From the NCBI GenBank assembly GCA_009731375.1, contig BJOX01000008.1, positions 1,752,325-1,776,199 on the forward strand: a DNA stretch of 23,875 nucleotides. Reading direction: 5' to 3'. Positions 9,348-18,112 of this stretch are shown here, piece by piece. Origin of the DNA: Paulinella micropora (taxonomy: Eukaryota > Cercozoa > Imbricatea > Euglyphida). The translations under genes were made by a program, and so were the position numbers. Numbering within the stretch: position 1 is the first letter of the stretch; each line of letters begins with the position of its first letter. The notes under the pieces are model-generated. The model worked only from the letters and a program-made list of their open reading frames with translations, was not told the DNA's origin and searched no databases.

Positions 9348-9922
9348 TTTTTCTTTTGTAAATTCTCTGTCTTGTGGCCTCGCGCCCCCCTGTATATTTT
9401 TCTTCGCTCACTACTCCACCCTCCCCCTCATTTCCTCGTCCGTGCCCTCCCTGCCGCGCGCACGGGGTAGAAGGCTGGCTGCTGAGTTACTTGCACTTTT
9501 CTGAGTGAGTGCTCGCGGGGGCTGGAGTGGGGGACGGGGGGGGGGGGGGGGGGGAAGNNNNNNNNNNTTGGGAGGGCGCGCTTTTTTTTGTATCTTTTAT
9601 TATAGTATTTTTTAGCTGCCCAACGCCGGCGTCCGGCCCACCCGAGCTGAAGTGGCACAACGGCTGTTTGCGCCGCGGGAATGCCCGCGCCCCTGCCTCC
9701 TTCGACCGGCTGGGCGCGCGCGTGCGAGAGGTTTTAGAATAAATAGCCTTTGCCAGCACCTCCCCTTTCTCACCCTTTTTTTGGTTCCTGTTTTTGGGTT
9801 GCAATTTCTTTTTTTATTAAATGTAAAAAAACTTTTGCACTGCCTGTAATAAAAGTATAAGTAAGTGGAACAAACGATACTGCAACACACTGCGTTGTTA
9901 GCCGCGGTGGCTGTCCTCGCGT
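9348..9922. other. convergent intergenic spacer with G run and gap
   Basis: No gene is supported. The spacer lies between the 3' ends of the DUF285 gene (plus) and the Sel1 gene (minus). It contains a 19-G run, a 10-N gap at 9558-9567, and T-rich stretches, including a minus-strand AATAAA at 9813-9818 that could be the polyadenylation signal of the Sel1 gene. Confidence 0.6.
9536..9554 (+). repeat. poly-G tract (19 G) beside a sequencing gap
   Basis: An uninterrupted G run immediately before the 10-N gap. It could form a G-quadruplex, and it probably caused the assembly break. Confidence 0.9.
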
Positions 9923-10447
9923 TTAAGGAAAGAAACGGATAGTCATGCTTTCTAGTCCCTGCGCGGCTGCCTTGGACAGCCAGACCGTGGCCTGGGCCTC
10001 GTCCTCAGGGGCGCCCGTGCCATGTTGATAGCAGCGCCCAAGCCTGTACTGCGCCCGGTCGTGCCCTTGCTCGGCGGCCCGGCGGAACCACGGCACGGCC
10101 TTTAACCAGTACGGCTCGGCGTCCTCCCACTCCAGCATCCCCCGCGCGTCACGAACGTAACAAAGCGCCAGCCTGAACTGAGCCTCTGCGTGGCCCTGCG
10201 CGGCAGCGCGGCCAAACCACTTCTTGACCTCGGCCCAAGCCAGGGCCTGAGCGTCGCTGTTCTCGGGCACGCCCGCAATGTCATGATAGTCGTTCCTTTC
10301 GCAGACAATTCCTGCGCCCTTCTCGTAGTAGAGCCCCAGCTGGAACTGGGCCTTGACATCGTTTTGTGCTGCGTCGGCCCACGCTTTGAGAGGCTTGGTG
10401 GTGGTGGTTGGCTGCGAATTCGCCTCCTTAGCAGGGGTACTAGACAT
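9923..10447 (-). CDS. Sel1-like repeat protein
   Basis: This 174-residue protein is built of Sel1 (TPR-like) helical repeats that act as protein-interaction scaffolds. Three units are visible: AQFQLGLYYEKGAGI, then HAEAQFRLALCYVRD, then DRAQYRLGRCYQHGTG followed by WLSKAAAQG. Insertions sit between units, notably around the segment RNDYHDIAGVPENSDA. I chose the Met at 10447 (MSSTPAKEANS): the frame is open up to 10525, but the extra residues include a Lys run encoded by a T-rich tract, which is more likely 5' untranslated. No signal peptide or membrane segment is seen, so it is probably intracellular. Sel1 proteins are frequent in protists, bacteria and giant viruses. The gene faces the 11018 gene divergently across about 570 bp. 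Confidence 0.85.
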   Translation of the reverse strand: MSSTPAKEANSQPTTTTKPLKAWADAAQNDVKAQFQLGLYYEKGAGIVCERNDYHDIAGVPENSDAQALAWAEVKKWFGRAAAQGHAEAQFRLALCYVRDARGMLEWEDAEPYWLKAVPWFRRAAEQGHDRAQYRLGRCYQHGTGAPEDEAQATVWLSKAAAQGLESMTIRFFP

Positions 10448-11017
10448 TTGACTTTTTTTTTTCTTTTGGTGGTAGAGACGACAGATTCTGGATAACGGAG
10501 AGATGGACGGTGAAAGGGCGTCCAAGGGAAGTACAAAAAAAAGGGGGTATTTCCTGAATTCAACGCCCGGCAGAATTCTGACACCGAGAAAGCAGGCACG
10601 GAAAAAGGAGCAGGCAAGAAGAGCGAGGGGGGGGCCGCTAGAAAAAAAACTAGCTTTGTTTTTTAGGTGGTAGGCCTGAAGTATAAATGTCTAATTTGCC
10701 AGGAGGAAGGTAGCTGGCATGCTGCACTGCATCAAGGTGGCCCCGACGCCACCTGAGCCGTCAGGCCCTCCCCATTCTAGCACCAACATGAACGCCCCTC
10801 CCCTAGTCGCAACATCGTCTTGCGAAGACTGCTAGCTTTTTTTGGGCCTGTACAGACCCGAAAATTTTGGGGGGTGTAGTGCTTTTTTGGCTTCGAATGA
10901 TTTTGGGGCCTCTGGGATGGGGAGGGGGGGCGGGGTTTTCAGCCGCGTGTGTTGCTTCTCCCCGCGTTTGAATCTTTTAGAACCGAAGCCTTTTTGTTTT
11001 AATAAATCTGTACTGGC
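10448..11017. other. divergent spacer between Sel1 gene and 11018 gene
   Basis: A spacer of about 570 bp carrying T-rich tracts and one small ORF (10719-10835). A TATAAATG string lies at 10682-10689, and an AATAAA at 11001-11006, only 11 bases before the next start codon. That position would fit a polyadenylation signal of a small plus-strand transcript, but this is speculative. Confidence 0.5.
10719..10835 (+). CDS. possible 38-aa small ORF
   Basis: The frame begins MLHCIKVAPTPPEPSGPP and ends SSCEDC, rich in Pro, Ser and Cys. A TATAAATG string lies about 30 bases upstream and an AATAAA about 165 bases downstream, which would suit a short transcript. It has no similarity I recognise and could equally be chance. 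Confidence 0.2.
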   Translation: MLHCIKVAPTPPEPSGPPHSSTNMNAPPLVATSSCEDC

Positions 11018-12160
11018 ATGAAATTTCACGAGCACGAAACGGGCTTTGTGCCCGAGCACAAAAGGCTAGACCTGAGCCTGGAGCTAGTCGATCTGCAGCA
11101 CAGGAACAAAGCCACGCAGCTCGTCTTGCTGCTAAACAGCCACGATATTAATGCAGAGCTGGCGCGCCTAGAACAGAGCTTACCGGACGGTTACCTGGCA
11201 CTCTCGCAAAAAGGCGAAAATCGGGTGGTGCCGCGACACCAGGCAGTGCCAGAACCGGGTTGGGCAGTTTGCTCTGGCGGCGAAGACATACCGGTTAAAG
11301 ACAGATGCCTTCTCGTAATCCCTAGCTGCGGAGATCTGCGACAGGACGTTGATTTGTTGGCGGTCCTGGAGAAAGAAGCAGCCAAGCTACAAAGGGTAGC
11401 TACCATGTTTGTCGCCATCACCGGTCTACCGCTTATGTTCCAGGACTATCTGCATCTATTTACGGGGGCGCGGCAAAACAAGCAGTTTTGGGACAGACAC
11501 TTACCGGTTTGGGAGAGCCACACACTGCTGTTCGTGGTGGAGAACAGTGCTAAACCAGCCAGAAGAAACAACATCGCCAGGAACCTCCAGTCCTTGAGGG
11601 AACATGTCATCGAGCCAGTTAGCCAAGTCTTACCGAACGACGTTTTCAGCCAATTCCACGAACGCGTGCAAATAGGCTGGTACAGAAACCATGACCAAAA
11701 AGAGGAATTTCCTTGGGCCGTCGTGGCGGCGAACGAAAGACTGTTTGTAGTGCGTTTTCCGCCGTACGGCTTTGCGCTAGTGGCCAATTGCGATTTCAAA
11801 GCGCCTGGCCCCTCTTCTGTGAAGGGCTACAAAGAGGCATTGTGCCGGTTTGATACGACGCCCTTTATACGGACGCAGAAACGCCGCCGGGATTTGTGGA
11901 AAAGGGAGAAAGAGACATTGATGCAAAGACCAGGTAAAAATGAGCGTGAACATCATGAGTTTTTTTACATAGACAAGACAAGTCAGCCCGACCTGCCCGG
12001 CACGCCCTACGGAACCACAGAATGTCTTGACGTCGACTATCTCGCCCATTGCGCGCTTACCAGCAGCGCTAGCGAAGACTGGAACGCGCAGATCGTGTGG
12101 TTGGACGGCCAGTACACACTAGAAGTATTGCCTAGAAAACAAATTAGTCAATATACCTGA
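11018..12160 (+). CDS. uncharacterised 380-aa protein
   Basis: A complete frame with a clean start (MKFHEHETGFVPEHKRLDLS) and a stop at 12160. I do not recognise the family. The protein looks soluble and mixed alpha/beta, with no signal peptide and no clear membrane segment. Hydrophobic beta-like stretches occur (CLLVIPSCGDL, TMFVAITGLPLMF, LLFVVENSA), consistent with a Rossmann-like or nuclease-like fold, but no catalytic motif can be named. A charged Lys/Arg region lies in the last third (RTQKRRRDLWKREKE). Base composition is less extremely GC-rich than that of the DUF285 and cassette genes. Only 16 bases separate its stop from the next possible start codon at 12177, so compact packing or co-transcription with the gapped gene is possible. 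Giant-virus ORFan status is an inference from context. Confidence 0.7.
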   Translation: MKFHEHETGFVPEHKRLDLSLELVDLQHRNKATQLVLLLNSHDINAELARLEQSLPDGYLALSQKGENRVVPRHQAVPEPGWAVCSGGEDIPVKDRCLLVIPSCGDLRQDVDLLAVLEKEAAKLQRVATMFVAITGLPLMFQDYLHLFTGARQNKQFWDRHLPVWESHTLLFVVENSAKPARRNNIARNLQSLREHVIEPVSQVLPNDVFSQFHERVQIGWYRNHDQKEEFPWAVVAANERLFVVRFPPYGFALVANCDFKAPGPSSVKGYKEALCRFDTTPFIRTQKRRRDLWKREKETLMQRPGKNEREHHEFFYIDKTSQPDLPGTPYGTTECLDVDYLAHCALTSSASEDWNAQIVWLDGQYTLEVLPRKQISQYT

Positions 12161-12246
12161 TCCTCTGTGAATATAAATGGGATCCGCCAAACATAAAGAA
12201 AAGAGGGATCCAAGGGCTCAGACCAGATGCATTTCGGGCTCAAGTC

Positions 12247-12351
12247 ATGACAGAGGATAGCGCAGCAGACAACATCAAACAACAAATTGAAAAGATCAAG
12301 CGCAAGGGTGCCACAAAAATAAGAGGCAGGGATAGGCAGAAGAGGAACTGA
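12247..12351 (+). CDS. possible 34-aa basic small ORF
   Basis: The frame begins MTEDSAADNIKQQIEKI and ends in a Lys/Arg-rich tail (RDRQKRN). An overlapping 27-codon frame begins at 12177 directly after a TATAAATG string (MGSAKHKEKRDPRAQ), also basic. Either could be a genuine short product, or the two could be one frameshifted 5' end of the gene hidden in the following gap. Neither matches a family I know. Confidence 0.2.
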   Translation: MTEDSAADNIKQQIEKIKRKGATKIRGRDRQKRN

Positions 12352-12360
12352 CTGAAAAAA

Positions 12361-12903
12361 NNNNNNNNNNNNNNNNNNNNNNNNNNNNNNNNNNNNNNNN
12401 NNNNNNNNNNNNNNNNNNNNNNNNNNNNNNNNNNNNNNNNNNNNNNNNNNNNNNNNNNNNNNNNNNNNNNNNNNNNNNNNNNNNNNNNNNNNNNNNNNNN
12501 NNNNNNNNNNNNNNNNNNNNNNNNNNNNNNNNNNNNNNNNNNNNNNNNNNNNNNNNNNNNNNNNNNNNNNNNNNNNNNNNNNNNNNNNNNNNNNNNNNNN
12601 NNNNNNNNNNNNNNNNNNNNNNNNNNNNNNNNNNNNNNNNNNNNNNNNNNNNNNNNNNNNNNNNNNNNNNNNNNNNNNNNNNNNNNNNNNNNNNNNNNNN
12701 NNNNNNNNNNNNNNNNNNNNNNNNNNNNNNNNNNNNNNNNNNNNNNNNNNNNNNNNNNNNNNNNNNNNNNNNNNNNNNNNNNNNNNNNNNNNNNNNNNNN
12801 NNNNNNNNNNNNNNNNNNNNNNNNNNNNNNNNNNNNNNNNNNNNNNNNNNNNNNNNNNNNNNNNNNNNNNNNNNNNNNNNNNNNNNNNNNNNNNNNNNNN
12901 NNN
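12361..12903. other. assembly gap (543 N)
   Basis: Undetermined bases. At least the body of the gene that ends at 13038 lies in or across it. Confidence 0.99.
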
Positions 12904-13038
12904 CTCATGCTGTTACGGCAGACGTTGCAAGAACTGCGCCTGCCCGAAAATCTGTCCCAGCGGTTGAATAGCCTGGAAGCCAAAATAGCGAACCTAGACA
13001 ACCACCCGCTCACGGCCAGCCAGCCACGCCCGCAGTGA
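12904..13038 (+). CDS. C-terminal end of a coiled-coil protein (partial)
   Basis: The plus strand right after the gap reads 44 residues in one frame (LMLLRQTLQELRLPENLSQ, then RLNSLEAKIANLDN, then ASQPRPQ) to a TGA at 13036-13038. The heptad-like spacing of Leu and Ile suggests a coiled coil. The RLxxLExKxxxL pattern is shared with the C-terminal helix of the protein at 22337-23251 (RLQNLERKVLVL), so the two may be distant paralogues or merely share a common coiled-coil pattern. A minus-strand frame also spans the gap here, but it is mostly N and its ends are not protein-like. The start is hidden. Confidence 0.55.
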   Translation, partial: LMLLRQTLQELRLPENLSQRLNSLEAKIANLDNHPLTASQPRPQ

Positions 13039-13189
13039 CTCTTAAAAAAAACGAAAGGAGCTTCTTTTTTTTACTGACATTTTCTCCCCGCGCGCTTCCT
13101 TTCGAAGAAGCCAGACACGGCCCCGAGATTTTCCGCACTCAGTTTTCTTTTTTTATTCATCGTTAAAAAAGCCTTTATAACGCGCGGTG

Positions 13190-14368
13190 CTAACTTTTGA
13201 ATACAACCCCGGTGTGGGCCTCCCGGATTTCGTTCAAGACCTCCTTGGTATATTGGACGGACCCCTGAACGTCGTGGTCGCTGACGGTCTCCTCGCGGGC
13301 GTAAATGTCATCGATCCCCCCGGCCGATTCCGTGATGGCCCACACAAAGACCGACGAGAAGCAGGTGGCCAGCACGGAGATGTAACCCTGCGTGGTCGGG
13401 ATGAGGGCAAAGGGCAGGTAGATAGTCCAGGCCCAGACCGAAGTATAGGCAAAAATAGTCACGACGCGCGAGATCTCGGGCACGTAGTGCCCCGACACCC
13501 GGCGCACGGACTGCTCCAGCTCCAGCAGCAGGGGCTCGAAGTAGCACGCCTGATCACCGGACAGCTCGGACACCTCGAAACGCAACCGCGACAGCTGTAA
13601 CTGTGCGCCAAGCATCGCGGTCCGGGTGGAGTTGCCGTGTTTAGTCTTCTCGAGTGCGTCCGCGCACCGGCACTCAGCACGCACGCAACGAAGGTCTAGC
13701 TGGCACGCGTGGTCGCTCGCGGTCCGGCCTTTCTCGGCCGCCTCGATGTGCGTGTCCAGGATACGCTGCAGCTGCTCAATGAGACCAGCGACTTTACGGG
13801 AATCCATTTCTAGTCTGTCGTCCCGGCCGTTGTCGCTCGGGCTAGCTTCTGCCTGCGGCGTTCCGCCCAGGCGGTAGTGCAGAGCTAGGGCCAGGGACAT
13901 CAACGCCTGGAGAAACATGTTGAATTCGCGGATGTTCTGCGTCCGCCGGGATTCGGCCCGGGCGTACACCGAACTAGTAAAGAAAGTCACGGCCGTCAGG
14001 ATGCTGCTCGGCACCGTGGGGCTGATGCCGGGGATGTGCAGGCTGTCCCTCAGGTACAGCGACGTGAGTATGGCAGTGTAGATGCCCACGAACGCGATAG
14101 GCGACAGTGACAGCGACACGGGGTTCCACCTGGCGAAGTACGCGAGCTCCTGCAGCCAGGCCCTGAACCACTTGCGCAGAACAGCGCAGACGAACTGGGG
14201 CGTCTTTTCACTGTTTGGCGGTTCTGTACCTTGACTTTCTAAAGGCACTGTCTTGTAACGCAGACTCGAGGCTTGCTTGGCAAACATGGTCTGGCCTTGT
14301 TTCTTTTTTGACCGGTGGCCGGAAGAGAGCTTTCTTGAATCCTGGCATCTGCCCAGCAAGCCCTCCAT
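13190..14368 (-). CDS. bestrophin-like predicted membrane channel, copy 1
   Basis: A 392-residue protein with hydrophobic segments at about 84-106, 116-136, 300-323 and 327-348, and a weaker one at 150-166. The order and spacing recall bestrophin/RFP-TM (UPF0187-type) anion channels: two N-terminal helices followed by an Arg-rich turn (SSVYARAESRR), a soluble helical middle, and a late helix pair containing IYLPFALIPTT and FSSVFVWAITESAGGIDD, resembling the LPFAL-type C-terminal signature of that family. A channel role in the host or viral membrane is inferred. I chose the Met at 14368 (MEGLLGRCQDS); upstream residues are encoded by a CT-repeat and a poly-Lys tract. MFAKQ at 14287 is an alternative. 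A minus-strand AATAAA lies at 13152-13157 beyond the stop. A second, broken copy is at 17167-17889. Confidence 0.5.
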   Translation of the reverse strand: MEGLLGRCQDSRKLSSGHRSKKKQGQTMFAKQASSLRYKTVPLESQGTEPPNSEKTPQFVCAVLRKWFRAWLQELAYFARWNPVSLSLSPIAFVGIYTAILTSLYLRDSLHIPGISPTVPSSILTAVTFFTSSVYARAESRRTQNIREFNMFLQALMSLALALHYRLGGTPQAEASPSDNGRDDRLEMDSRKVAGLIEQLQRILDTHIEAAEKGRTASDHACQLDLRCVRAECRCADALEKTKHGNSTRTAMLGAQLQLSRLRFEVSELSGDQACYFEPLLLELEQSVRRVSGHYVPEISRVVTIFAYTSVWAWTIYLPFALIPTTQGYISVLATCFSSVFVWAITESAGGIDDIYAREETVSDHDVQGSVQYTKEVLNEIREAHTGVVFKS

Positions 14369-14591
14369 TTTGTTTTTGGCCTTTTTCTTTTTATTGAAAT
14401 GTTGGGGCCCTTTTCTCTCTCTCTCTCTTTCTCTGATGAAACTCTGGCGGGGTGTGGGGAGGGGGGCGCACACAATGTCTTTTTTGCCTTCTCTCCCTTT
14501 CCTTTCTTTTCCCGGGGGGCGGACGTCGTCGTTGGGGGGGGAAAGTCGGGGGAACGTCGTTGGGGGAAATGGAGGAGAACGTCGAGGGGTG

Positions 14592-15464
14592 TCAAGGTTC
14601 CACTGCTTGGACCAACGCCTCCCCGAGCAGCCCCAGCGCCTGCAGGACCAGCCCCAGCCGCCGGATCGTAGTGTTGTCCCCCGAGCGCTCCTCCAGCTGC
14701 CTCACACCCTCTGCCAGCGAGGAAGACAACTCTGCCGTCGGCAGGCGGCGGCGCTTGCGCGGGGGCACTGCCCGTACTGCCGGCAGTGCCGGCACTGCCC
14801 TTACTGCTCGTACTGCCTGTACTGCCAGTGCTGCCGGCACTGCCGGTTTGCGCCCGAATTTGCGCGCGCACAGGTTCCCGACAAAGAAGACGCGCCCGCT
14901 GGGCACGTGTTCGAGCACGGACAGGTTGCTGATGCCCTCACCACAGAGGCAATGGCTCCGGTGCGAGGCTGACCCGCGCAGGCACGCGGGTCTAGCAAGG
15001 CCGCCGCCGTTCTCTCCGTCCCCTGTGTCGCCGCCGTTCTCTCCGTCCCCTTGGTGGTAATTGTGCGAGGAGCTGTCTTCGTCCTCTTCCTCCTCGTCCT
15101 CTTCCTCCTCGTCGTCTTCCTCGTCGTCTTCTTCTTCTTCTTCTTCGCCATGTTCCTCGACGTACTCCCCGCCGTCCCTGCGGTTTTCGCAGTAGGGCAG
15201 ATTACATTCGGCGGCGGCCTCGCACCAGGCCACTACGCGCTTTTCTCGCTTGTCCAGCAGGCGGAATTGGTCACGGTCTGCGTTGCCTGCCAGCGCGGCC
15301 AGGACGAGATCCAGCGGGTACGTGTTTTCGCTGTGTGCTTCCCACAGCGGCACGACATTTGCGCGCAGTTCCTCGCACGGCGGCATAATCTCGCGGCGTG
15401 GCCCGCGGCGCTGCCTGGGCTTGGGATCGCTGTTTGCGAGAGCACGGCCCGACCTTGTCCGCAT
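14592..15464 (-). CDS. CxCG-type zinc-binding protein with acidic tract, copy 1
   Basis: A 290-residue protein. Residues 172-202 carry HCLCGEGISNL ... SGRVFFVGNLCARKF, i.e. CxCG, about 24 residues, then GNxC..KF. This matches the small zinc-binding motif widespread in giant-virus hypothetical proteins (C-x-C-G ... V/I-G-x-x-C). Additional Cys at 81, 87, 92 and 161 may contribute. An acidic Glu/Asp run (about 103-130) comes from a TCC/TCG/TCT microsatellite. An Ala-Val-Pro/Arg repeat (about 208-234) comes from a short CACTGCC-type repeat and is followed by a basic PRKRRR patch, which could act as nuclear localisation. The protein ends in a Leu-rich helix. It starts head-to-head with the methyltransferase-like gene, 368 bp apart. 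Molecular role unknown; nucleic-acid binding is a guess. Confidence 0.7.
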   Translation of the reverse strand: MRTRSGRALANSDPKPRQRRGPRREIMPPCEELRANVVPLWEAHSENTYPLDLVLAALAGNADRDQFRLLDKREKRVVAWCEAAAECNLPYCENRRDGGEYVEEHGEEEEEEDDEEDDEEEEDEEEEDEDSSSHNYHQGDGENGGDTGDGENGGGLARPACLRGSASHRSHCLCGEGISNLSVLEHVPSGRVFFVGNLCARKFGRKPAVPAALAVQAVRAVRAVPALPAVRAVPPRKRRRLPTAELSSSLAEGVRQLEERSGDNTTIRRLGLVLQALGLLGEALVQAVEP

Positions 15465-15832
15465 GAGCTACGACAAAAAGGGTACAAAAGAAGCAAGCCA
15501 GCAAACAATTCAGGACACAGTGCTTGAGGGCGCCCCTCGACGGGGTCAAGTCACACACAAACACACACGCGTCTTTCTTTGGTGGCACGATGGTACAAAA
15601 AAGCCCAAAGGCGCGTGAGAGGCTCCCCGGCGCTAACCACCCCCCGGCGGCCCCCCCCCTTCCCACCCTGCGTCCACCCCAGACACAGCCGGCCCCCGCG
15701 CGCACGAACTTTCTTTTTTAAATGGGGGGGGGGGGGCCGGCCGCACGGGGAGACGAAAGGCGGGGGCACGGCCAGGCAGGGGCCATTAAACACACAGCAA
15801 AGTCTCTCCGTGCGCGTAGTTCGCCCCACCCC
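15465..15832. promoter_or_regulatory. divergent promoter region of the cassette, copy 1
   Basis: A spacer of 368 bp between the divergent zinc-protein and methyltransferase-like genes. It is nearly unchanged in the second copy (19103-19470), including a 13-G run (15724-15736) after TTTCTTTTTTAAAT. No defined promoter motif can be named; the assignment rests on position. Confidence 0.4.
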
Positions 15833-17000
15833 ATGAAAGCCAGGCGTCCATCCACCGTGAAGCTGCACACCAGACCGTCGCGCGACATCCAGCCAACAGA
15901 AGGCGCGACCAAGAAGCAGACGCGCAGGGCCCAGGCGCACGGCTTCGGTGTGCGCGAGCTGCGTGACGGCCCGCCCGACGGTGCCTTGGTTATATCGTAC
16001 TGGCCCACCGAGTACGAGTCGCGCGCCACGGCGGCCCGCGAGGCCCGAAAAGGCGGCGGCTCGGTCGAGGCTGGTGCGCGCGTGCAGTGGCACGACGAAA
16101 CACTGGGCAGCGACAGCCGTGCCGCATGGTTTCTGGCGTGGGAAGTAACGGGCGGTGCCGAGCTGATCTCGCGGGCAATCTTGGACGCCAAGCTCCAAAA
16201 GGTAAGGTACCACGCGCACGAGTACAAGGTGGGCAAGCGCGCCAGAGAGATCGACGGAGTGCTGTGGGCCGAAATCATCTACCGCGGCGGGGACCGCTGG
16301 CACGGCAGGAGCCAGTACGCGCCCGTGCCGCTGTTCGACGCAGAACTGCGTGCGGCCGCCGGAGTTCTCGACGGGCAGAGCCACGCCAAGCCCCGTGAAA
16401 TTGACACGTTCAACAACTCGCGGGACCCGAAGTTCAAGCAACTCTGCAACGCCGCCATTGGCCGCCACATGCAAACGTTAGGAGAGACGCGGTCCGGCGG
16501 AATACGGGCGCTCGTGCTGGACGGGCACGAGGGTGCGAGCTGCCGCGCGCTACAGGCGGCGGGCGGTGCCACGATTTCGATAGATGTGCCCAACTTCTGC
16601 GCGGACGTGTGCGACGCGCTCGAGCAACTGCAACTCTCAGGCGTTCGCGTGCACCGCCGCTCGTTGCAGCAACTGCTGGAGACCGCCAACGCAGAGACGC
16701 GCTGGGACGTGGCGTACCTGGACTTCTGCGACATGCTGCACGGCAATATGCGCGGCCTGCGCCTGCTGCTGCCGCACCTGGACCCGAGGCCCGGCACGCT
16801 GCTGGCGGTGACGCTGTTCTGCGGGCGCGGCACGCTGGAAAGGCTGACGTACTACGCGGGCGACCTGGAACAGACGCGGGCCGTGTACAGCGCGGAACTG
16901 GCGGCCCTGCTGGGCCGGGAGGGCTGGCGGGCGTCCCTGCTCGACTACCGGCCGTCGGGGACCATGTGCTTCTGGCTCTTTCGGGTGTACGGCCGCGCCT
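15833..17000 (+). CDS. methyltransferase-like Rossmann protein, copy 1 (3' end in gap)
   Basis: This copy is collinear with the complete copy at 19471-20658 and lacks only about 21 bases that fall in the N gap, so the gene is probably intact. Motifs are the same: ALVLDGHEGASC (SAM-binding-like loop), ISIDVPN, and WDVAYLDFCDML. I noticed one amino-acid difference from copy 2 (LQLSGV against LQLLGV). I place the start at MKARRPSTVKL (15833). The upstream in-frame Met at 15722 would add residues encoded by a poly-G tract, which is unlikely to be coding. It is transcribed away from the zinc-protein gene. Confidence 0.65.
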
Positions 17001-17166
17001 NNNNNNNNNNNNNNNNNNNNNNNNNNNNNNNNNNNNNNNNNNNNNNNNNNNNNNNNNNNNNNNNNNNNNNNNNNNNNNNNNNNNNNNNNNNNNNNNNNNN
17101 NNNNNNNNNNNNNNNNNNNNNNNNNNNNNNNNNNNNNNNNNNNNNNNNNNNNNNNNNNNNNNNNNN
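17001..17166. other. assembly gap (166 N)
   Basis: Undetermined bases joining the two cassette copies. The stated length is too short to hold the roughly 455 bp of bestrophin-like 3' coding sequence missing from copy 2, unless that copy is truncated or the gap size is wrong. Confidence 0.99.
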
Positions 17167-17889
17167 TCTTCTCGAGTGCGTCCGCGCACCGGCACTCAGC
17201 ACGCACGCAACGAAGGTCTAGCTGGCACGCGTGGTCGCTCGCGGTCCGGCCTTTCTCGGCCGCCTCGATGTGCGTGTCCAGGATACGCTGCAGCTGCTCA
17301 ATGAGACCAGCGACTTTACGGGAATCCGTTTCTAGTCTGTCGTCCCGGCCGTTGTCGCTCGGGCTAGCTTTAGCCTGCGGCGTTCCGCCCAGGCGGTAGT
17401 GCAGAGCTAGGGCCAGGGACATCAACGCCTGGAGAAACATGTTGAATTCGCGGATGTTCTGCGTCCGCCGGGATTCGGCCCGGGCGTACACCGAACTAGT
17501 AAAGAAAGTCACCACCGTCAGGATGCTGCTCGGCACCGTGGGGCTGATGCCGGGGATGTGCAGGCTGTCCCTCAGGTACAGCGACGTGAGTATGGCAGTG
17601 TAGATGCCCACGAACGCGATGCGGACAGTGACAGCGACACGGGGTTCCACCTGGCGAAGTACGCGAGCTCCTGCAGCCAGGCCCTAAACAACTTGCGCAG
17701 AACAGCGCAGACGAACTGGGGCGTCTTTTCACTGTTTGGCGGTTCTGTACCTTGACTTTCTAAAGGCACTGTCTTGTAACGCAGACTCGAGGCTTGCTTG
17801 GCAAACATGGTCTGGCCTTGTTTCTTTTTTGACCGGTGGCCGGAAGAGAGCTTTCTTGAATCCTGGCATCTGCCCAGTAAGCCCTCCAT
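17167..17889 (-). pseudogene. bestrophin-like membrane protein, copy 2 (frameshifted, 3' missing)
   Basis: Homologous to 13645-14368. It starts with the same MEGLLGRCQDS at 17889 and matches through NPVSLSLS. One base is then missing near 17620: the plus strand reads gcgatgcggac here and gcgataggcgac in copy 1. This throws the frame to a stop at 17572, inside the first membrane helix. The homologous sequence continues in the other frame (IAFVGIYTAILTSLYL and beyond) up to the N gap, and the last two helices are absent. Substitutions against copy 1 include Trp to Leu in RKWFRAW and Ala to Val in the second helix. It would be non-functional unless the frameshift is a sequencing error. Confidence 0.8.
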
Positions 17890-18112
17890 TTTGTTTTTGG
17901 CCTTTTTCTTTTTATTGAAATGTTGGGGCCCTTTTCTCTCTCTCTCTCTTTCTCTGATGAAACTCTGGCGGGGTGTGGGGAGGGGGGCGCACACAATGTC
18001 TTTTTTGCCTTCTCTCCCTTTCCTTTCTTTTCCCGGGGGGCGGACGTCGTCGTTGGGGGGGGAAAGTCGGGGGAACGTCGTTGGGGGGAATGGAGGAGAA
18101 CGTCGAGGGGTG

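Larger units (their letters stand above)
13645..17000. repeat. 3.4-kb cassette duplication, copy 1
   Basis: A direct repeat of 17167-20638. It covers the N-terminal part of the bestrophin-like gene, the whole zinc-protein gene, and all but the last 21 bases of the methyltransferase-like gene. Length is 3356 bp here against 3472 bp in copy 2. The 116-bp difference equals the 39-codon (117-bp) expansion in the zinc protein minus the 1-base deletion in the bestrophin-like gene. Confidence 0.92.

Noticed and set aside
12240-13013. 257-residue minus-strand ORF over the 543-N gap
   Set aside because: Mostly unknown residues; the plus strand on the right side of the gap is clearly coding and ends properly at 13038.
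15551-16474. 307-residue minus-strand ORF, repeated at 19189-20112
   Set aside because: It is antisense to the methyltransferase-like gene and crosses the divergent promoter. It exists in both copies only because the DNA is duplicated; the sense frame carries the motifs.
16637-17650. 337-residue minus-strand ORF joining bestrophin-like sequence to other residues across the 166-N gap
   Set aside because: The frame is artificial: the part left of the gap is antisense to the methyltransferase-like gene, and the N bases were simply read through.
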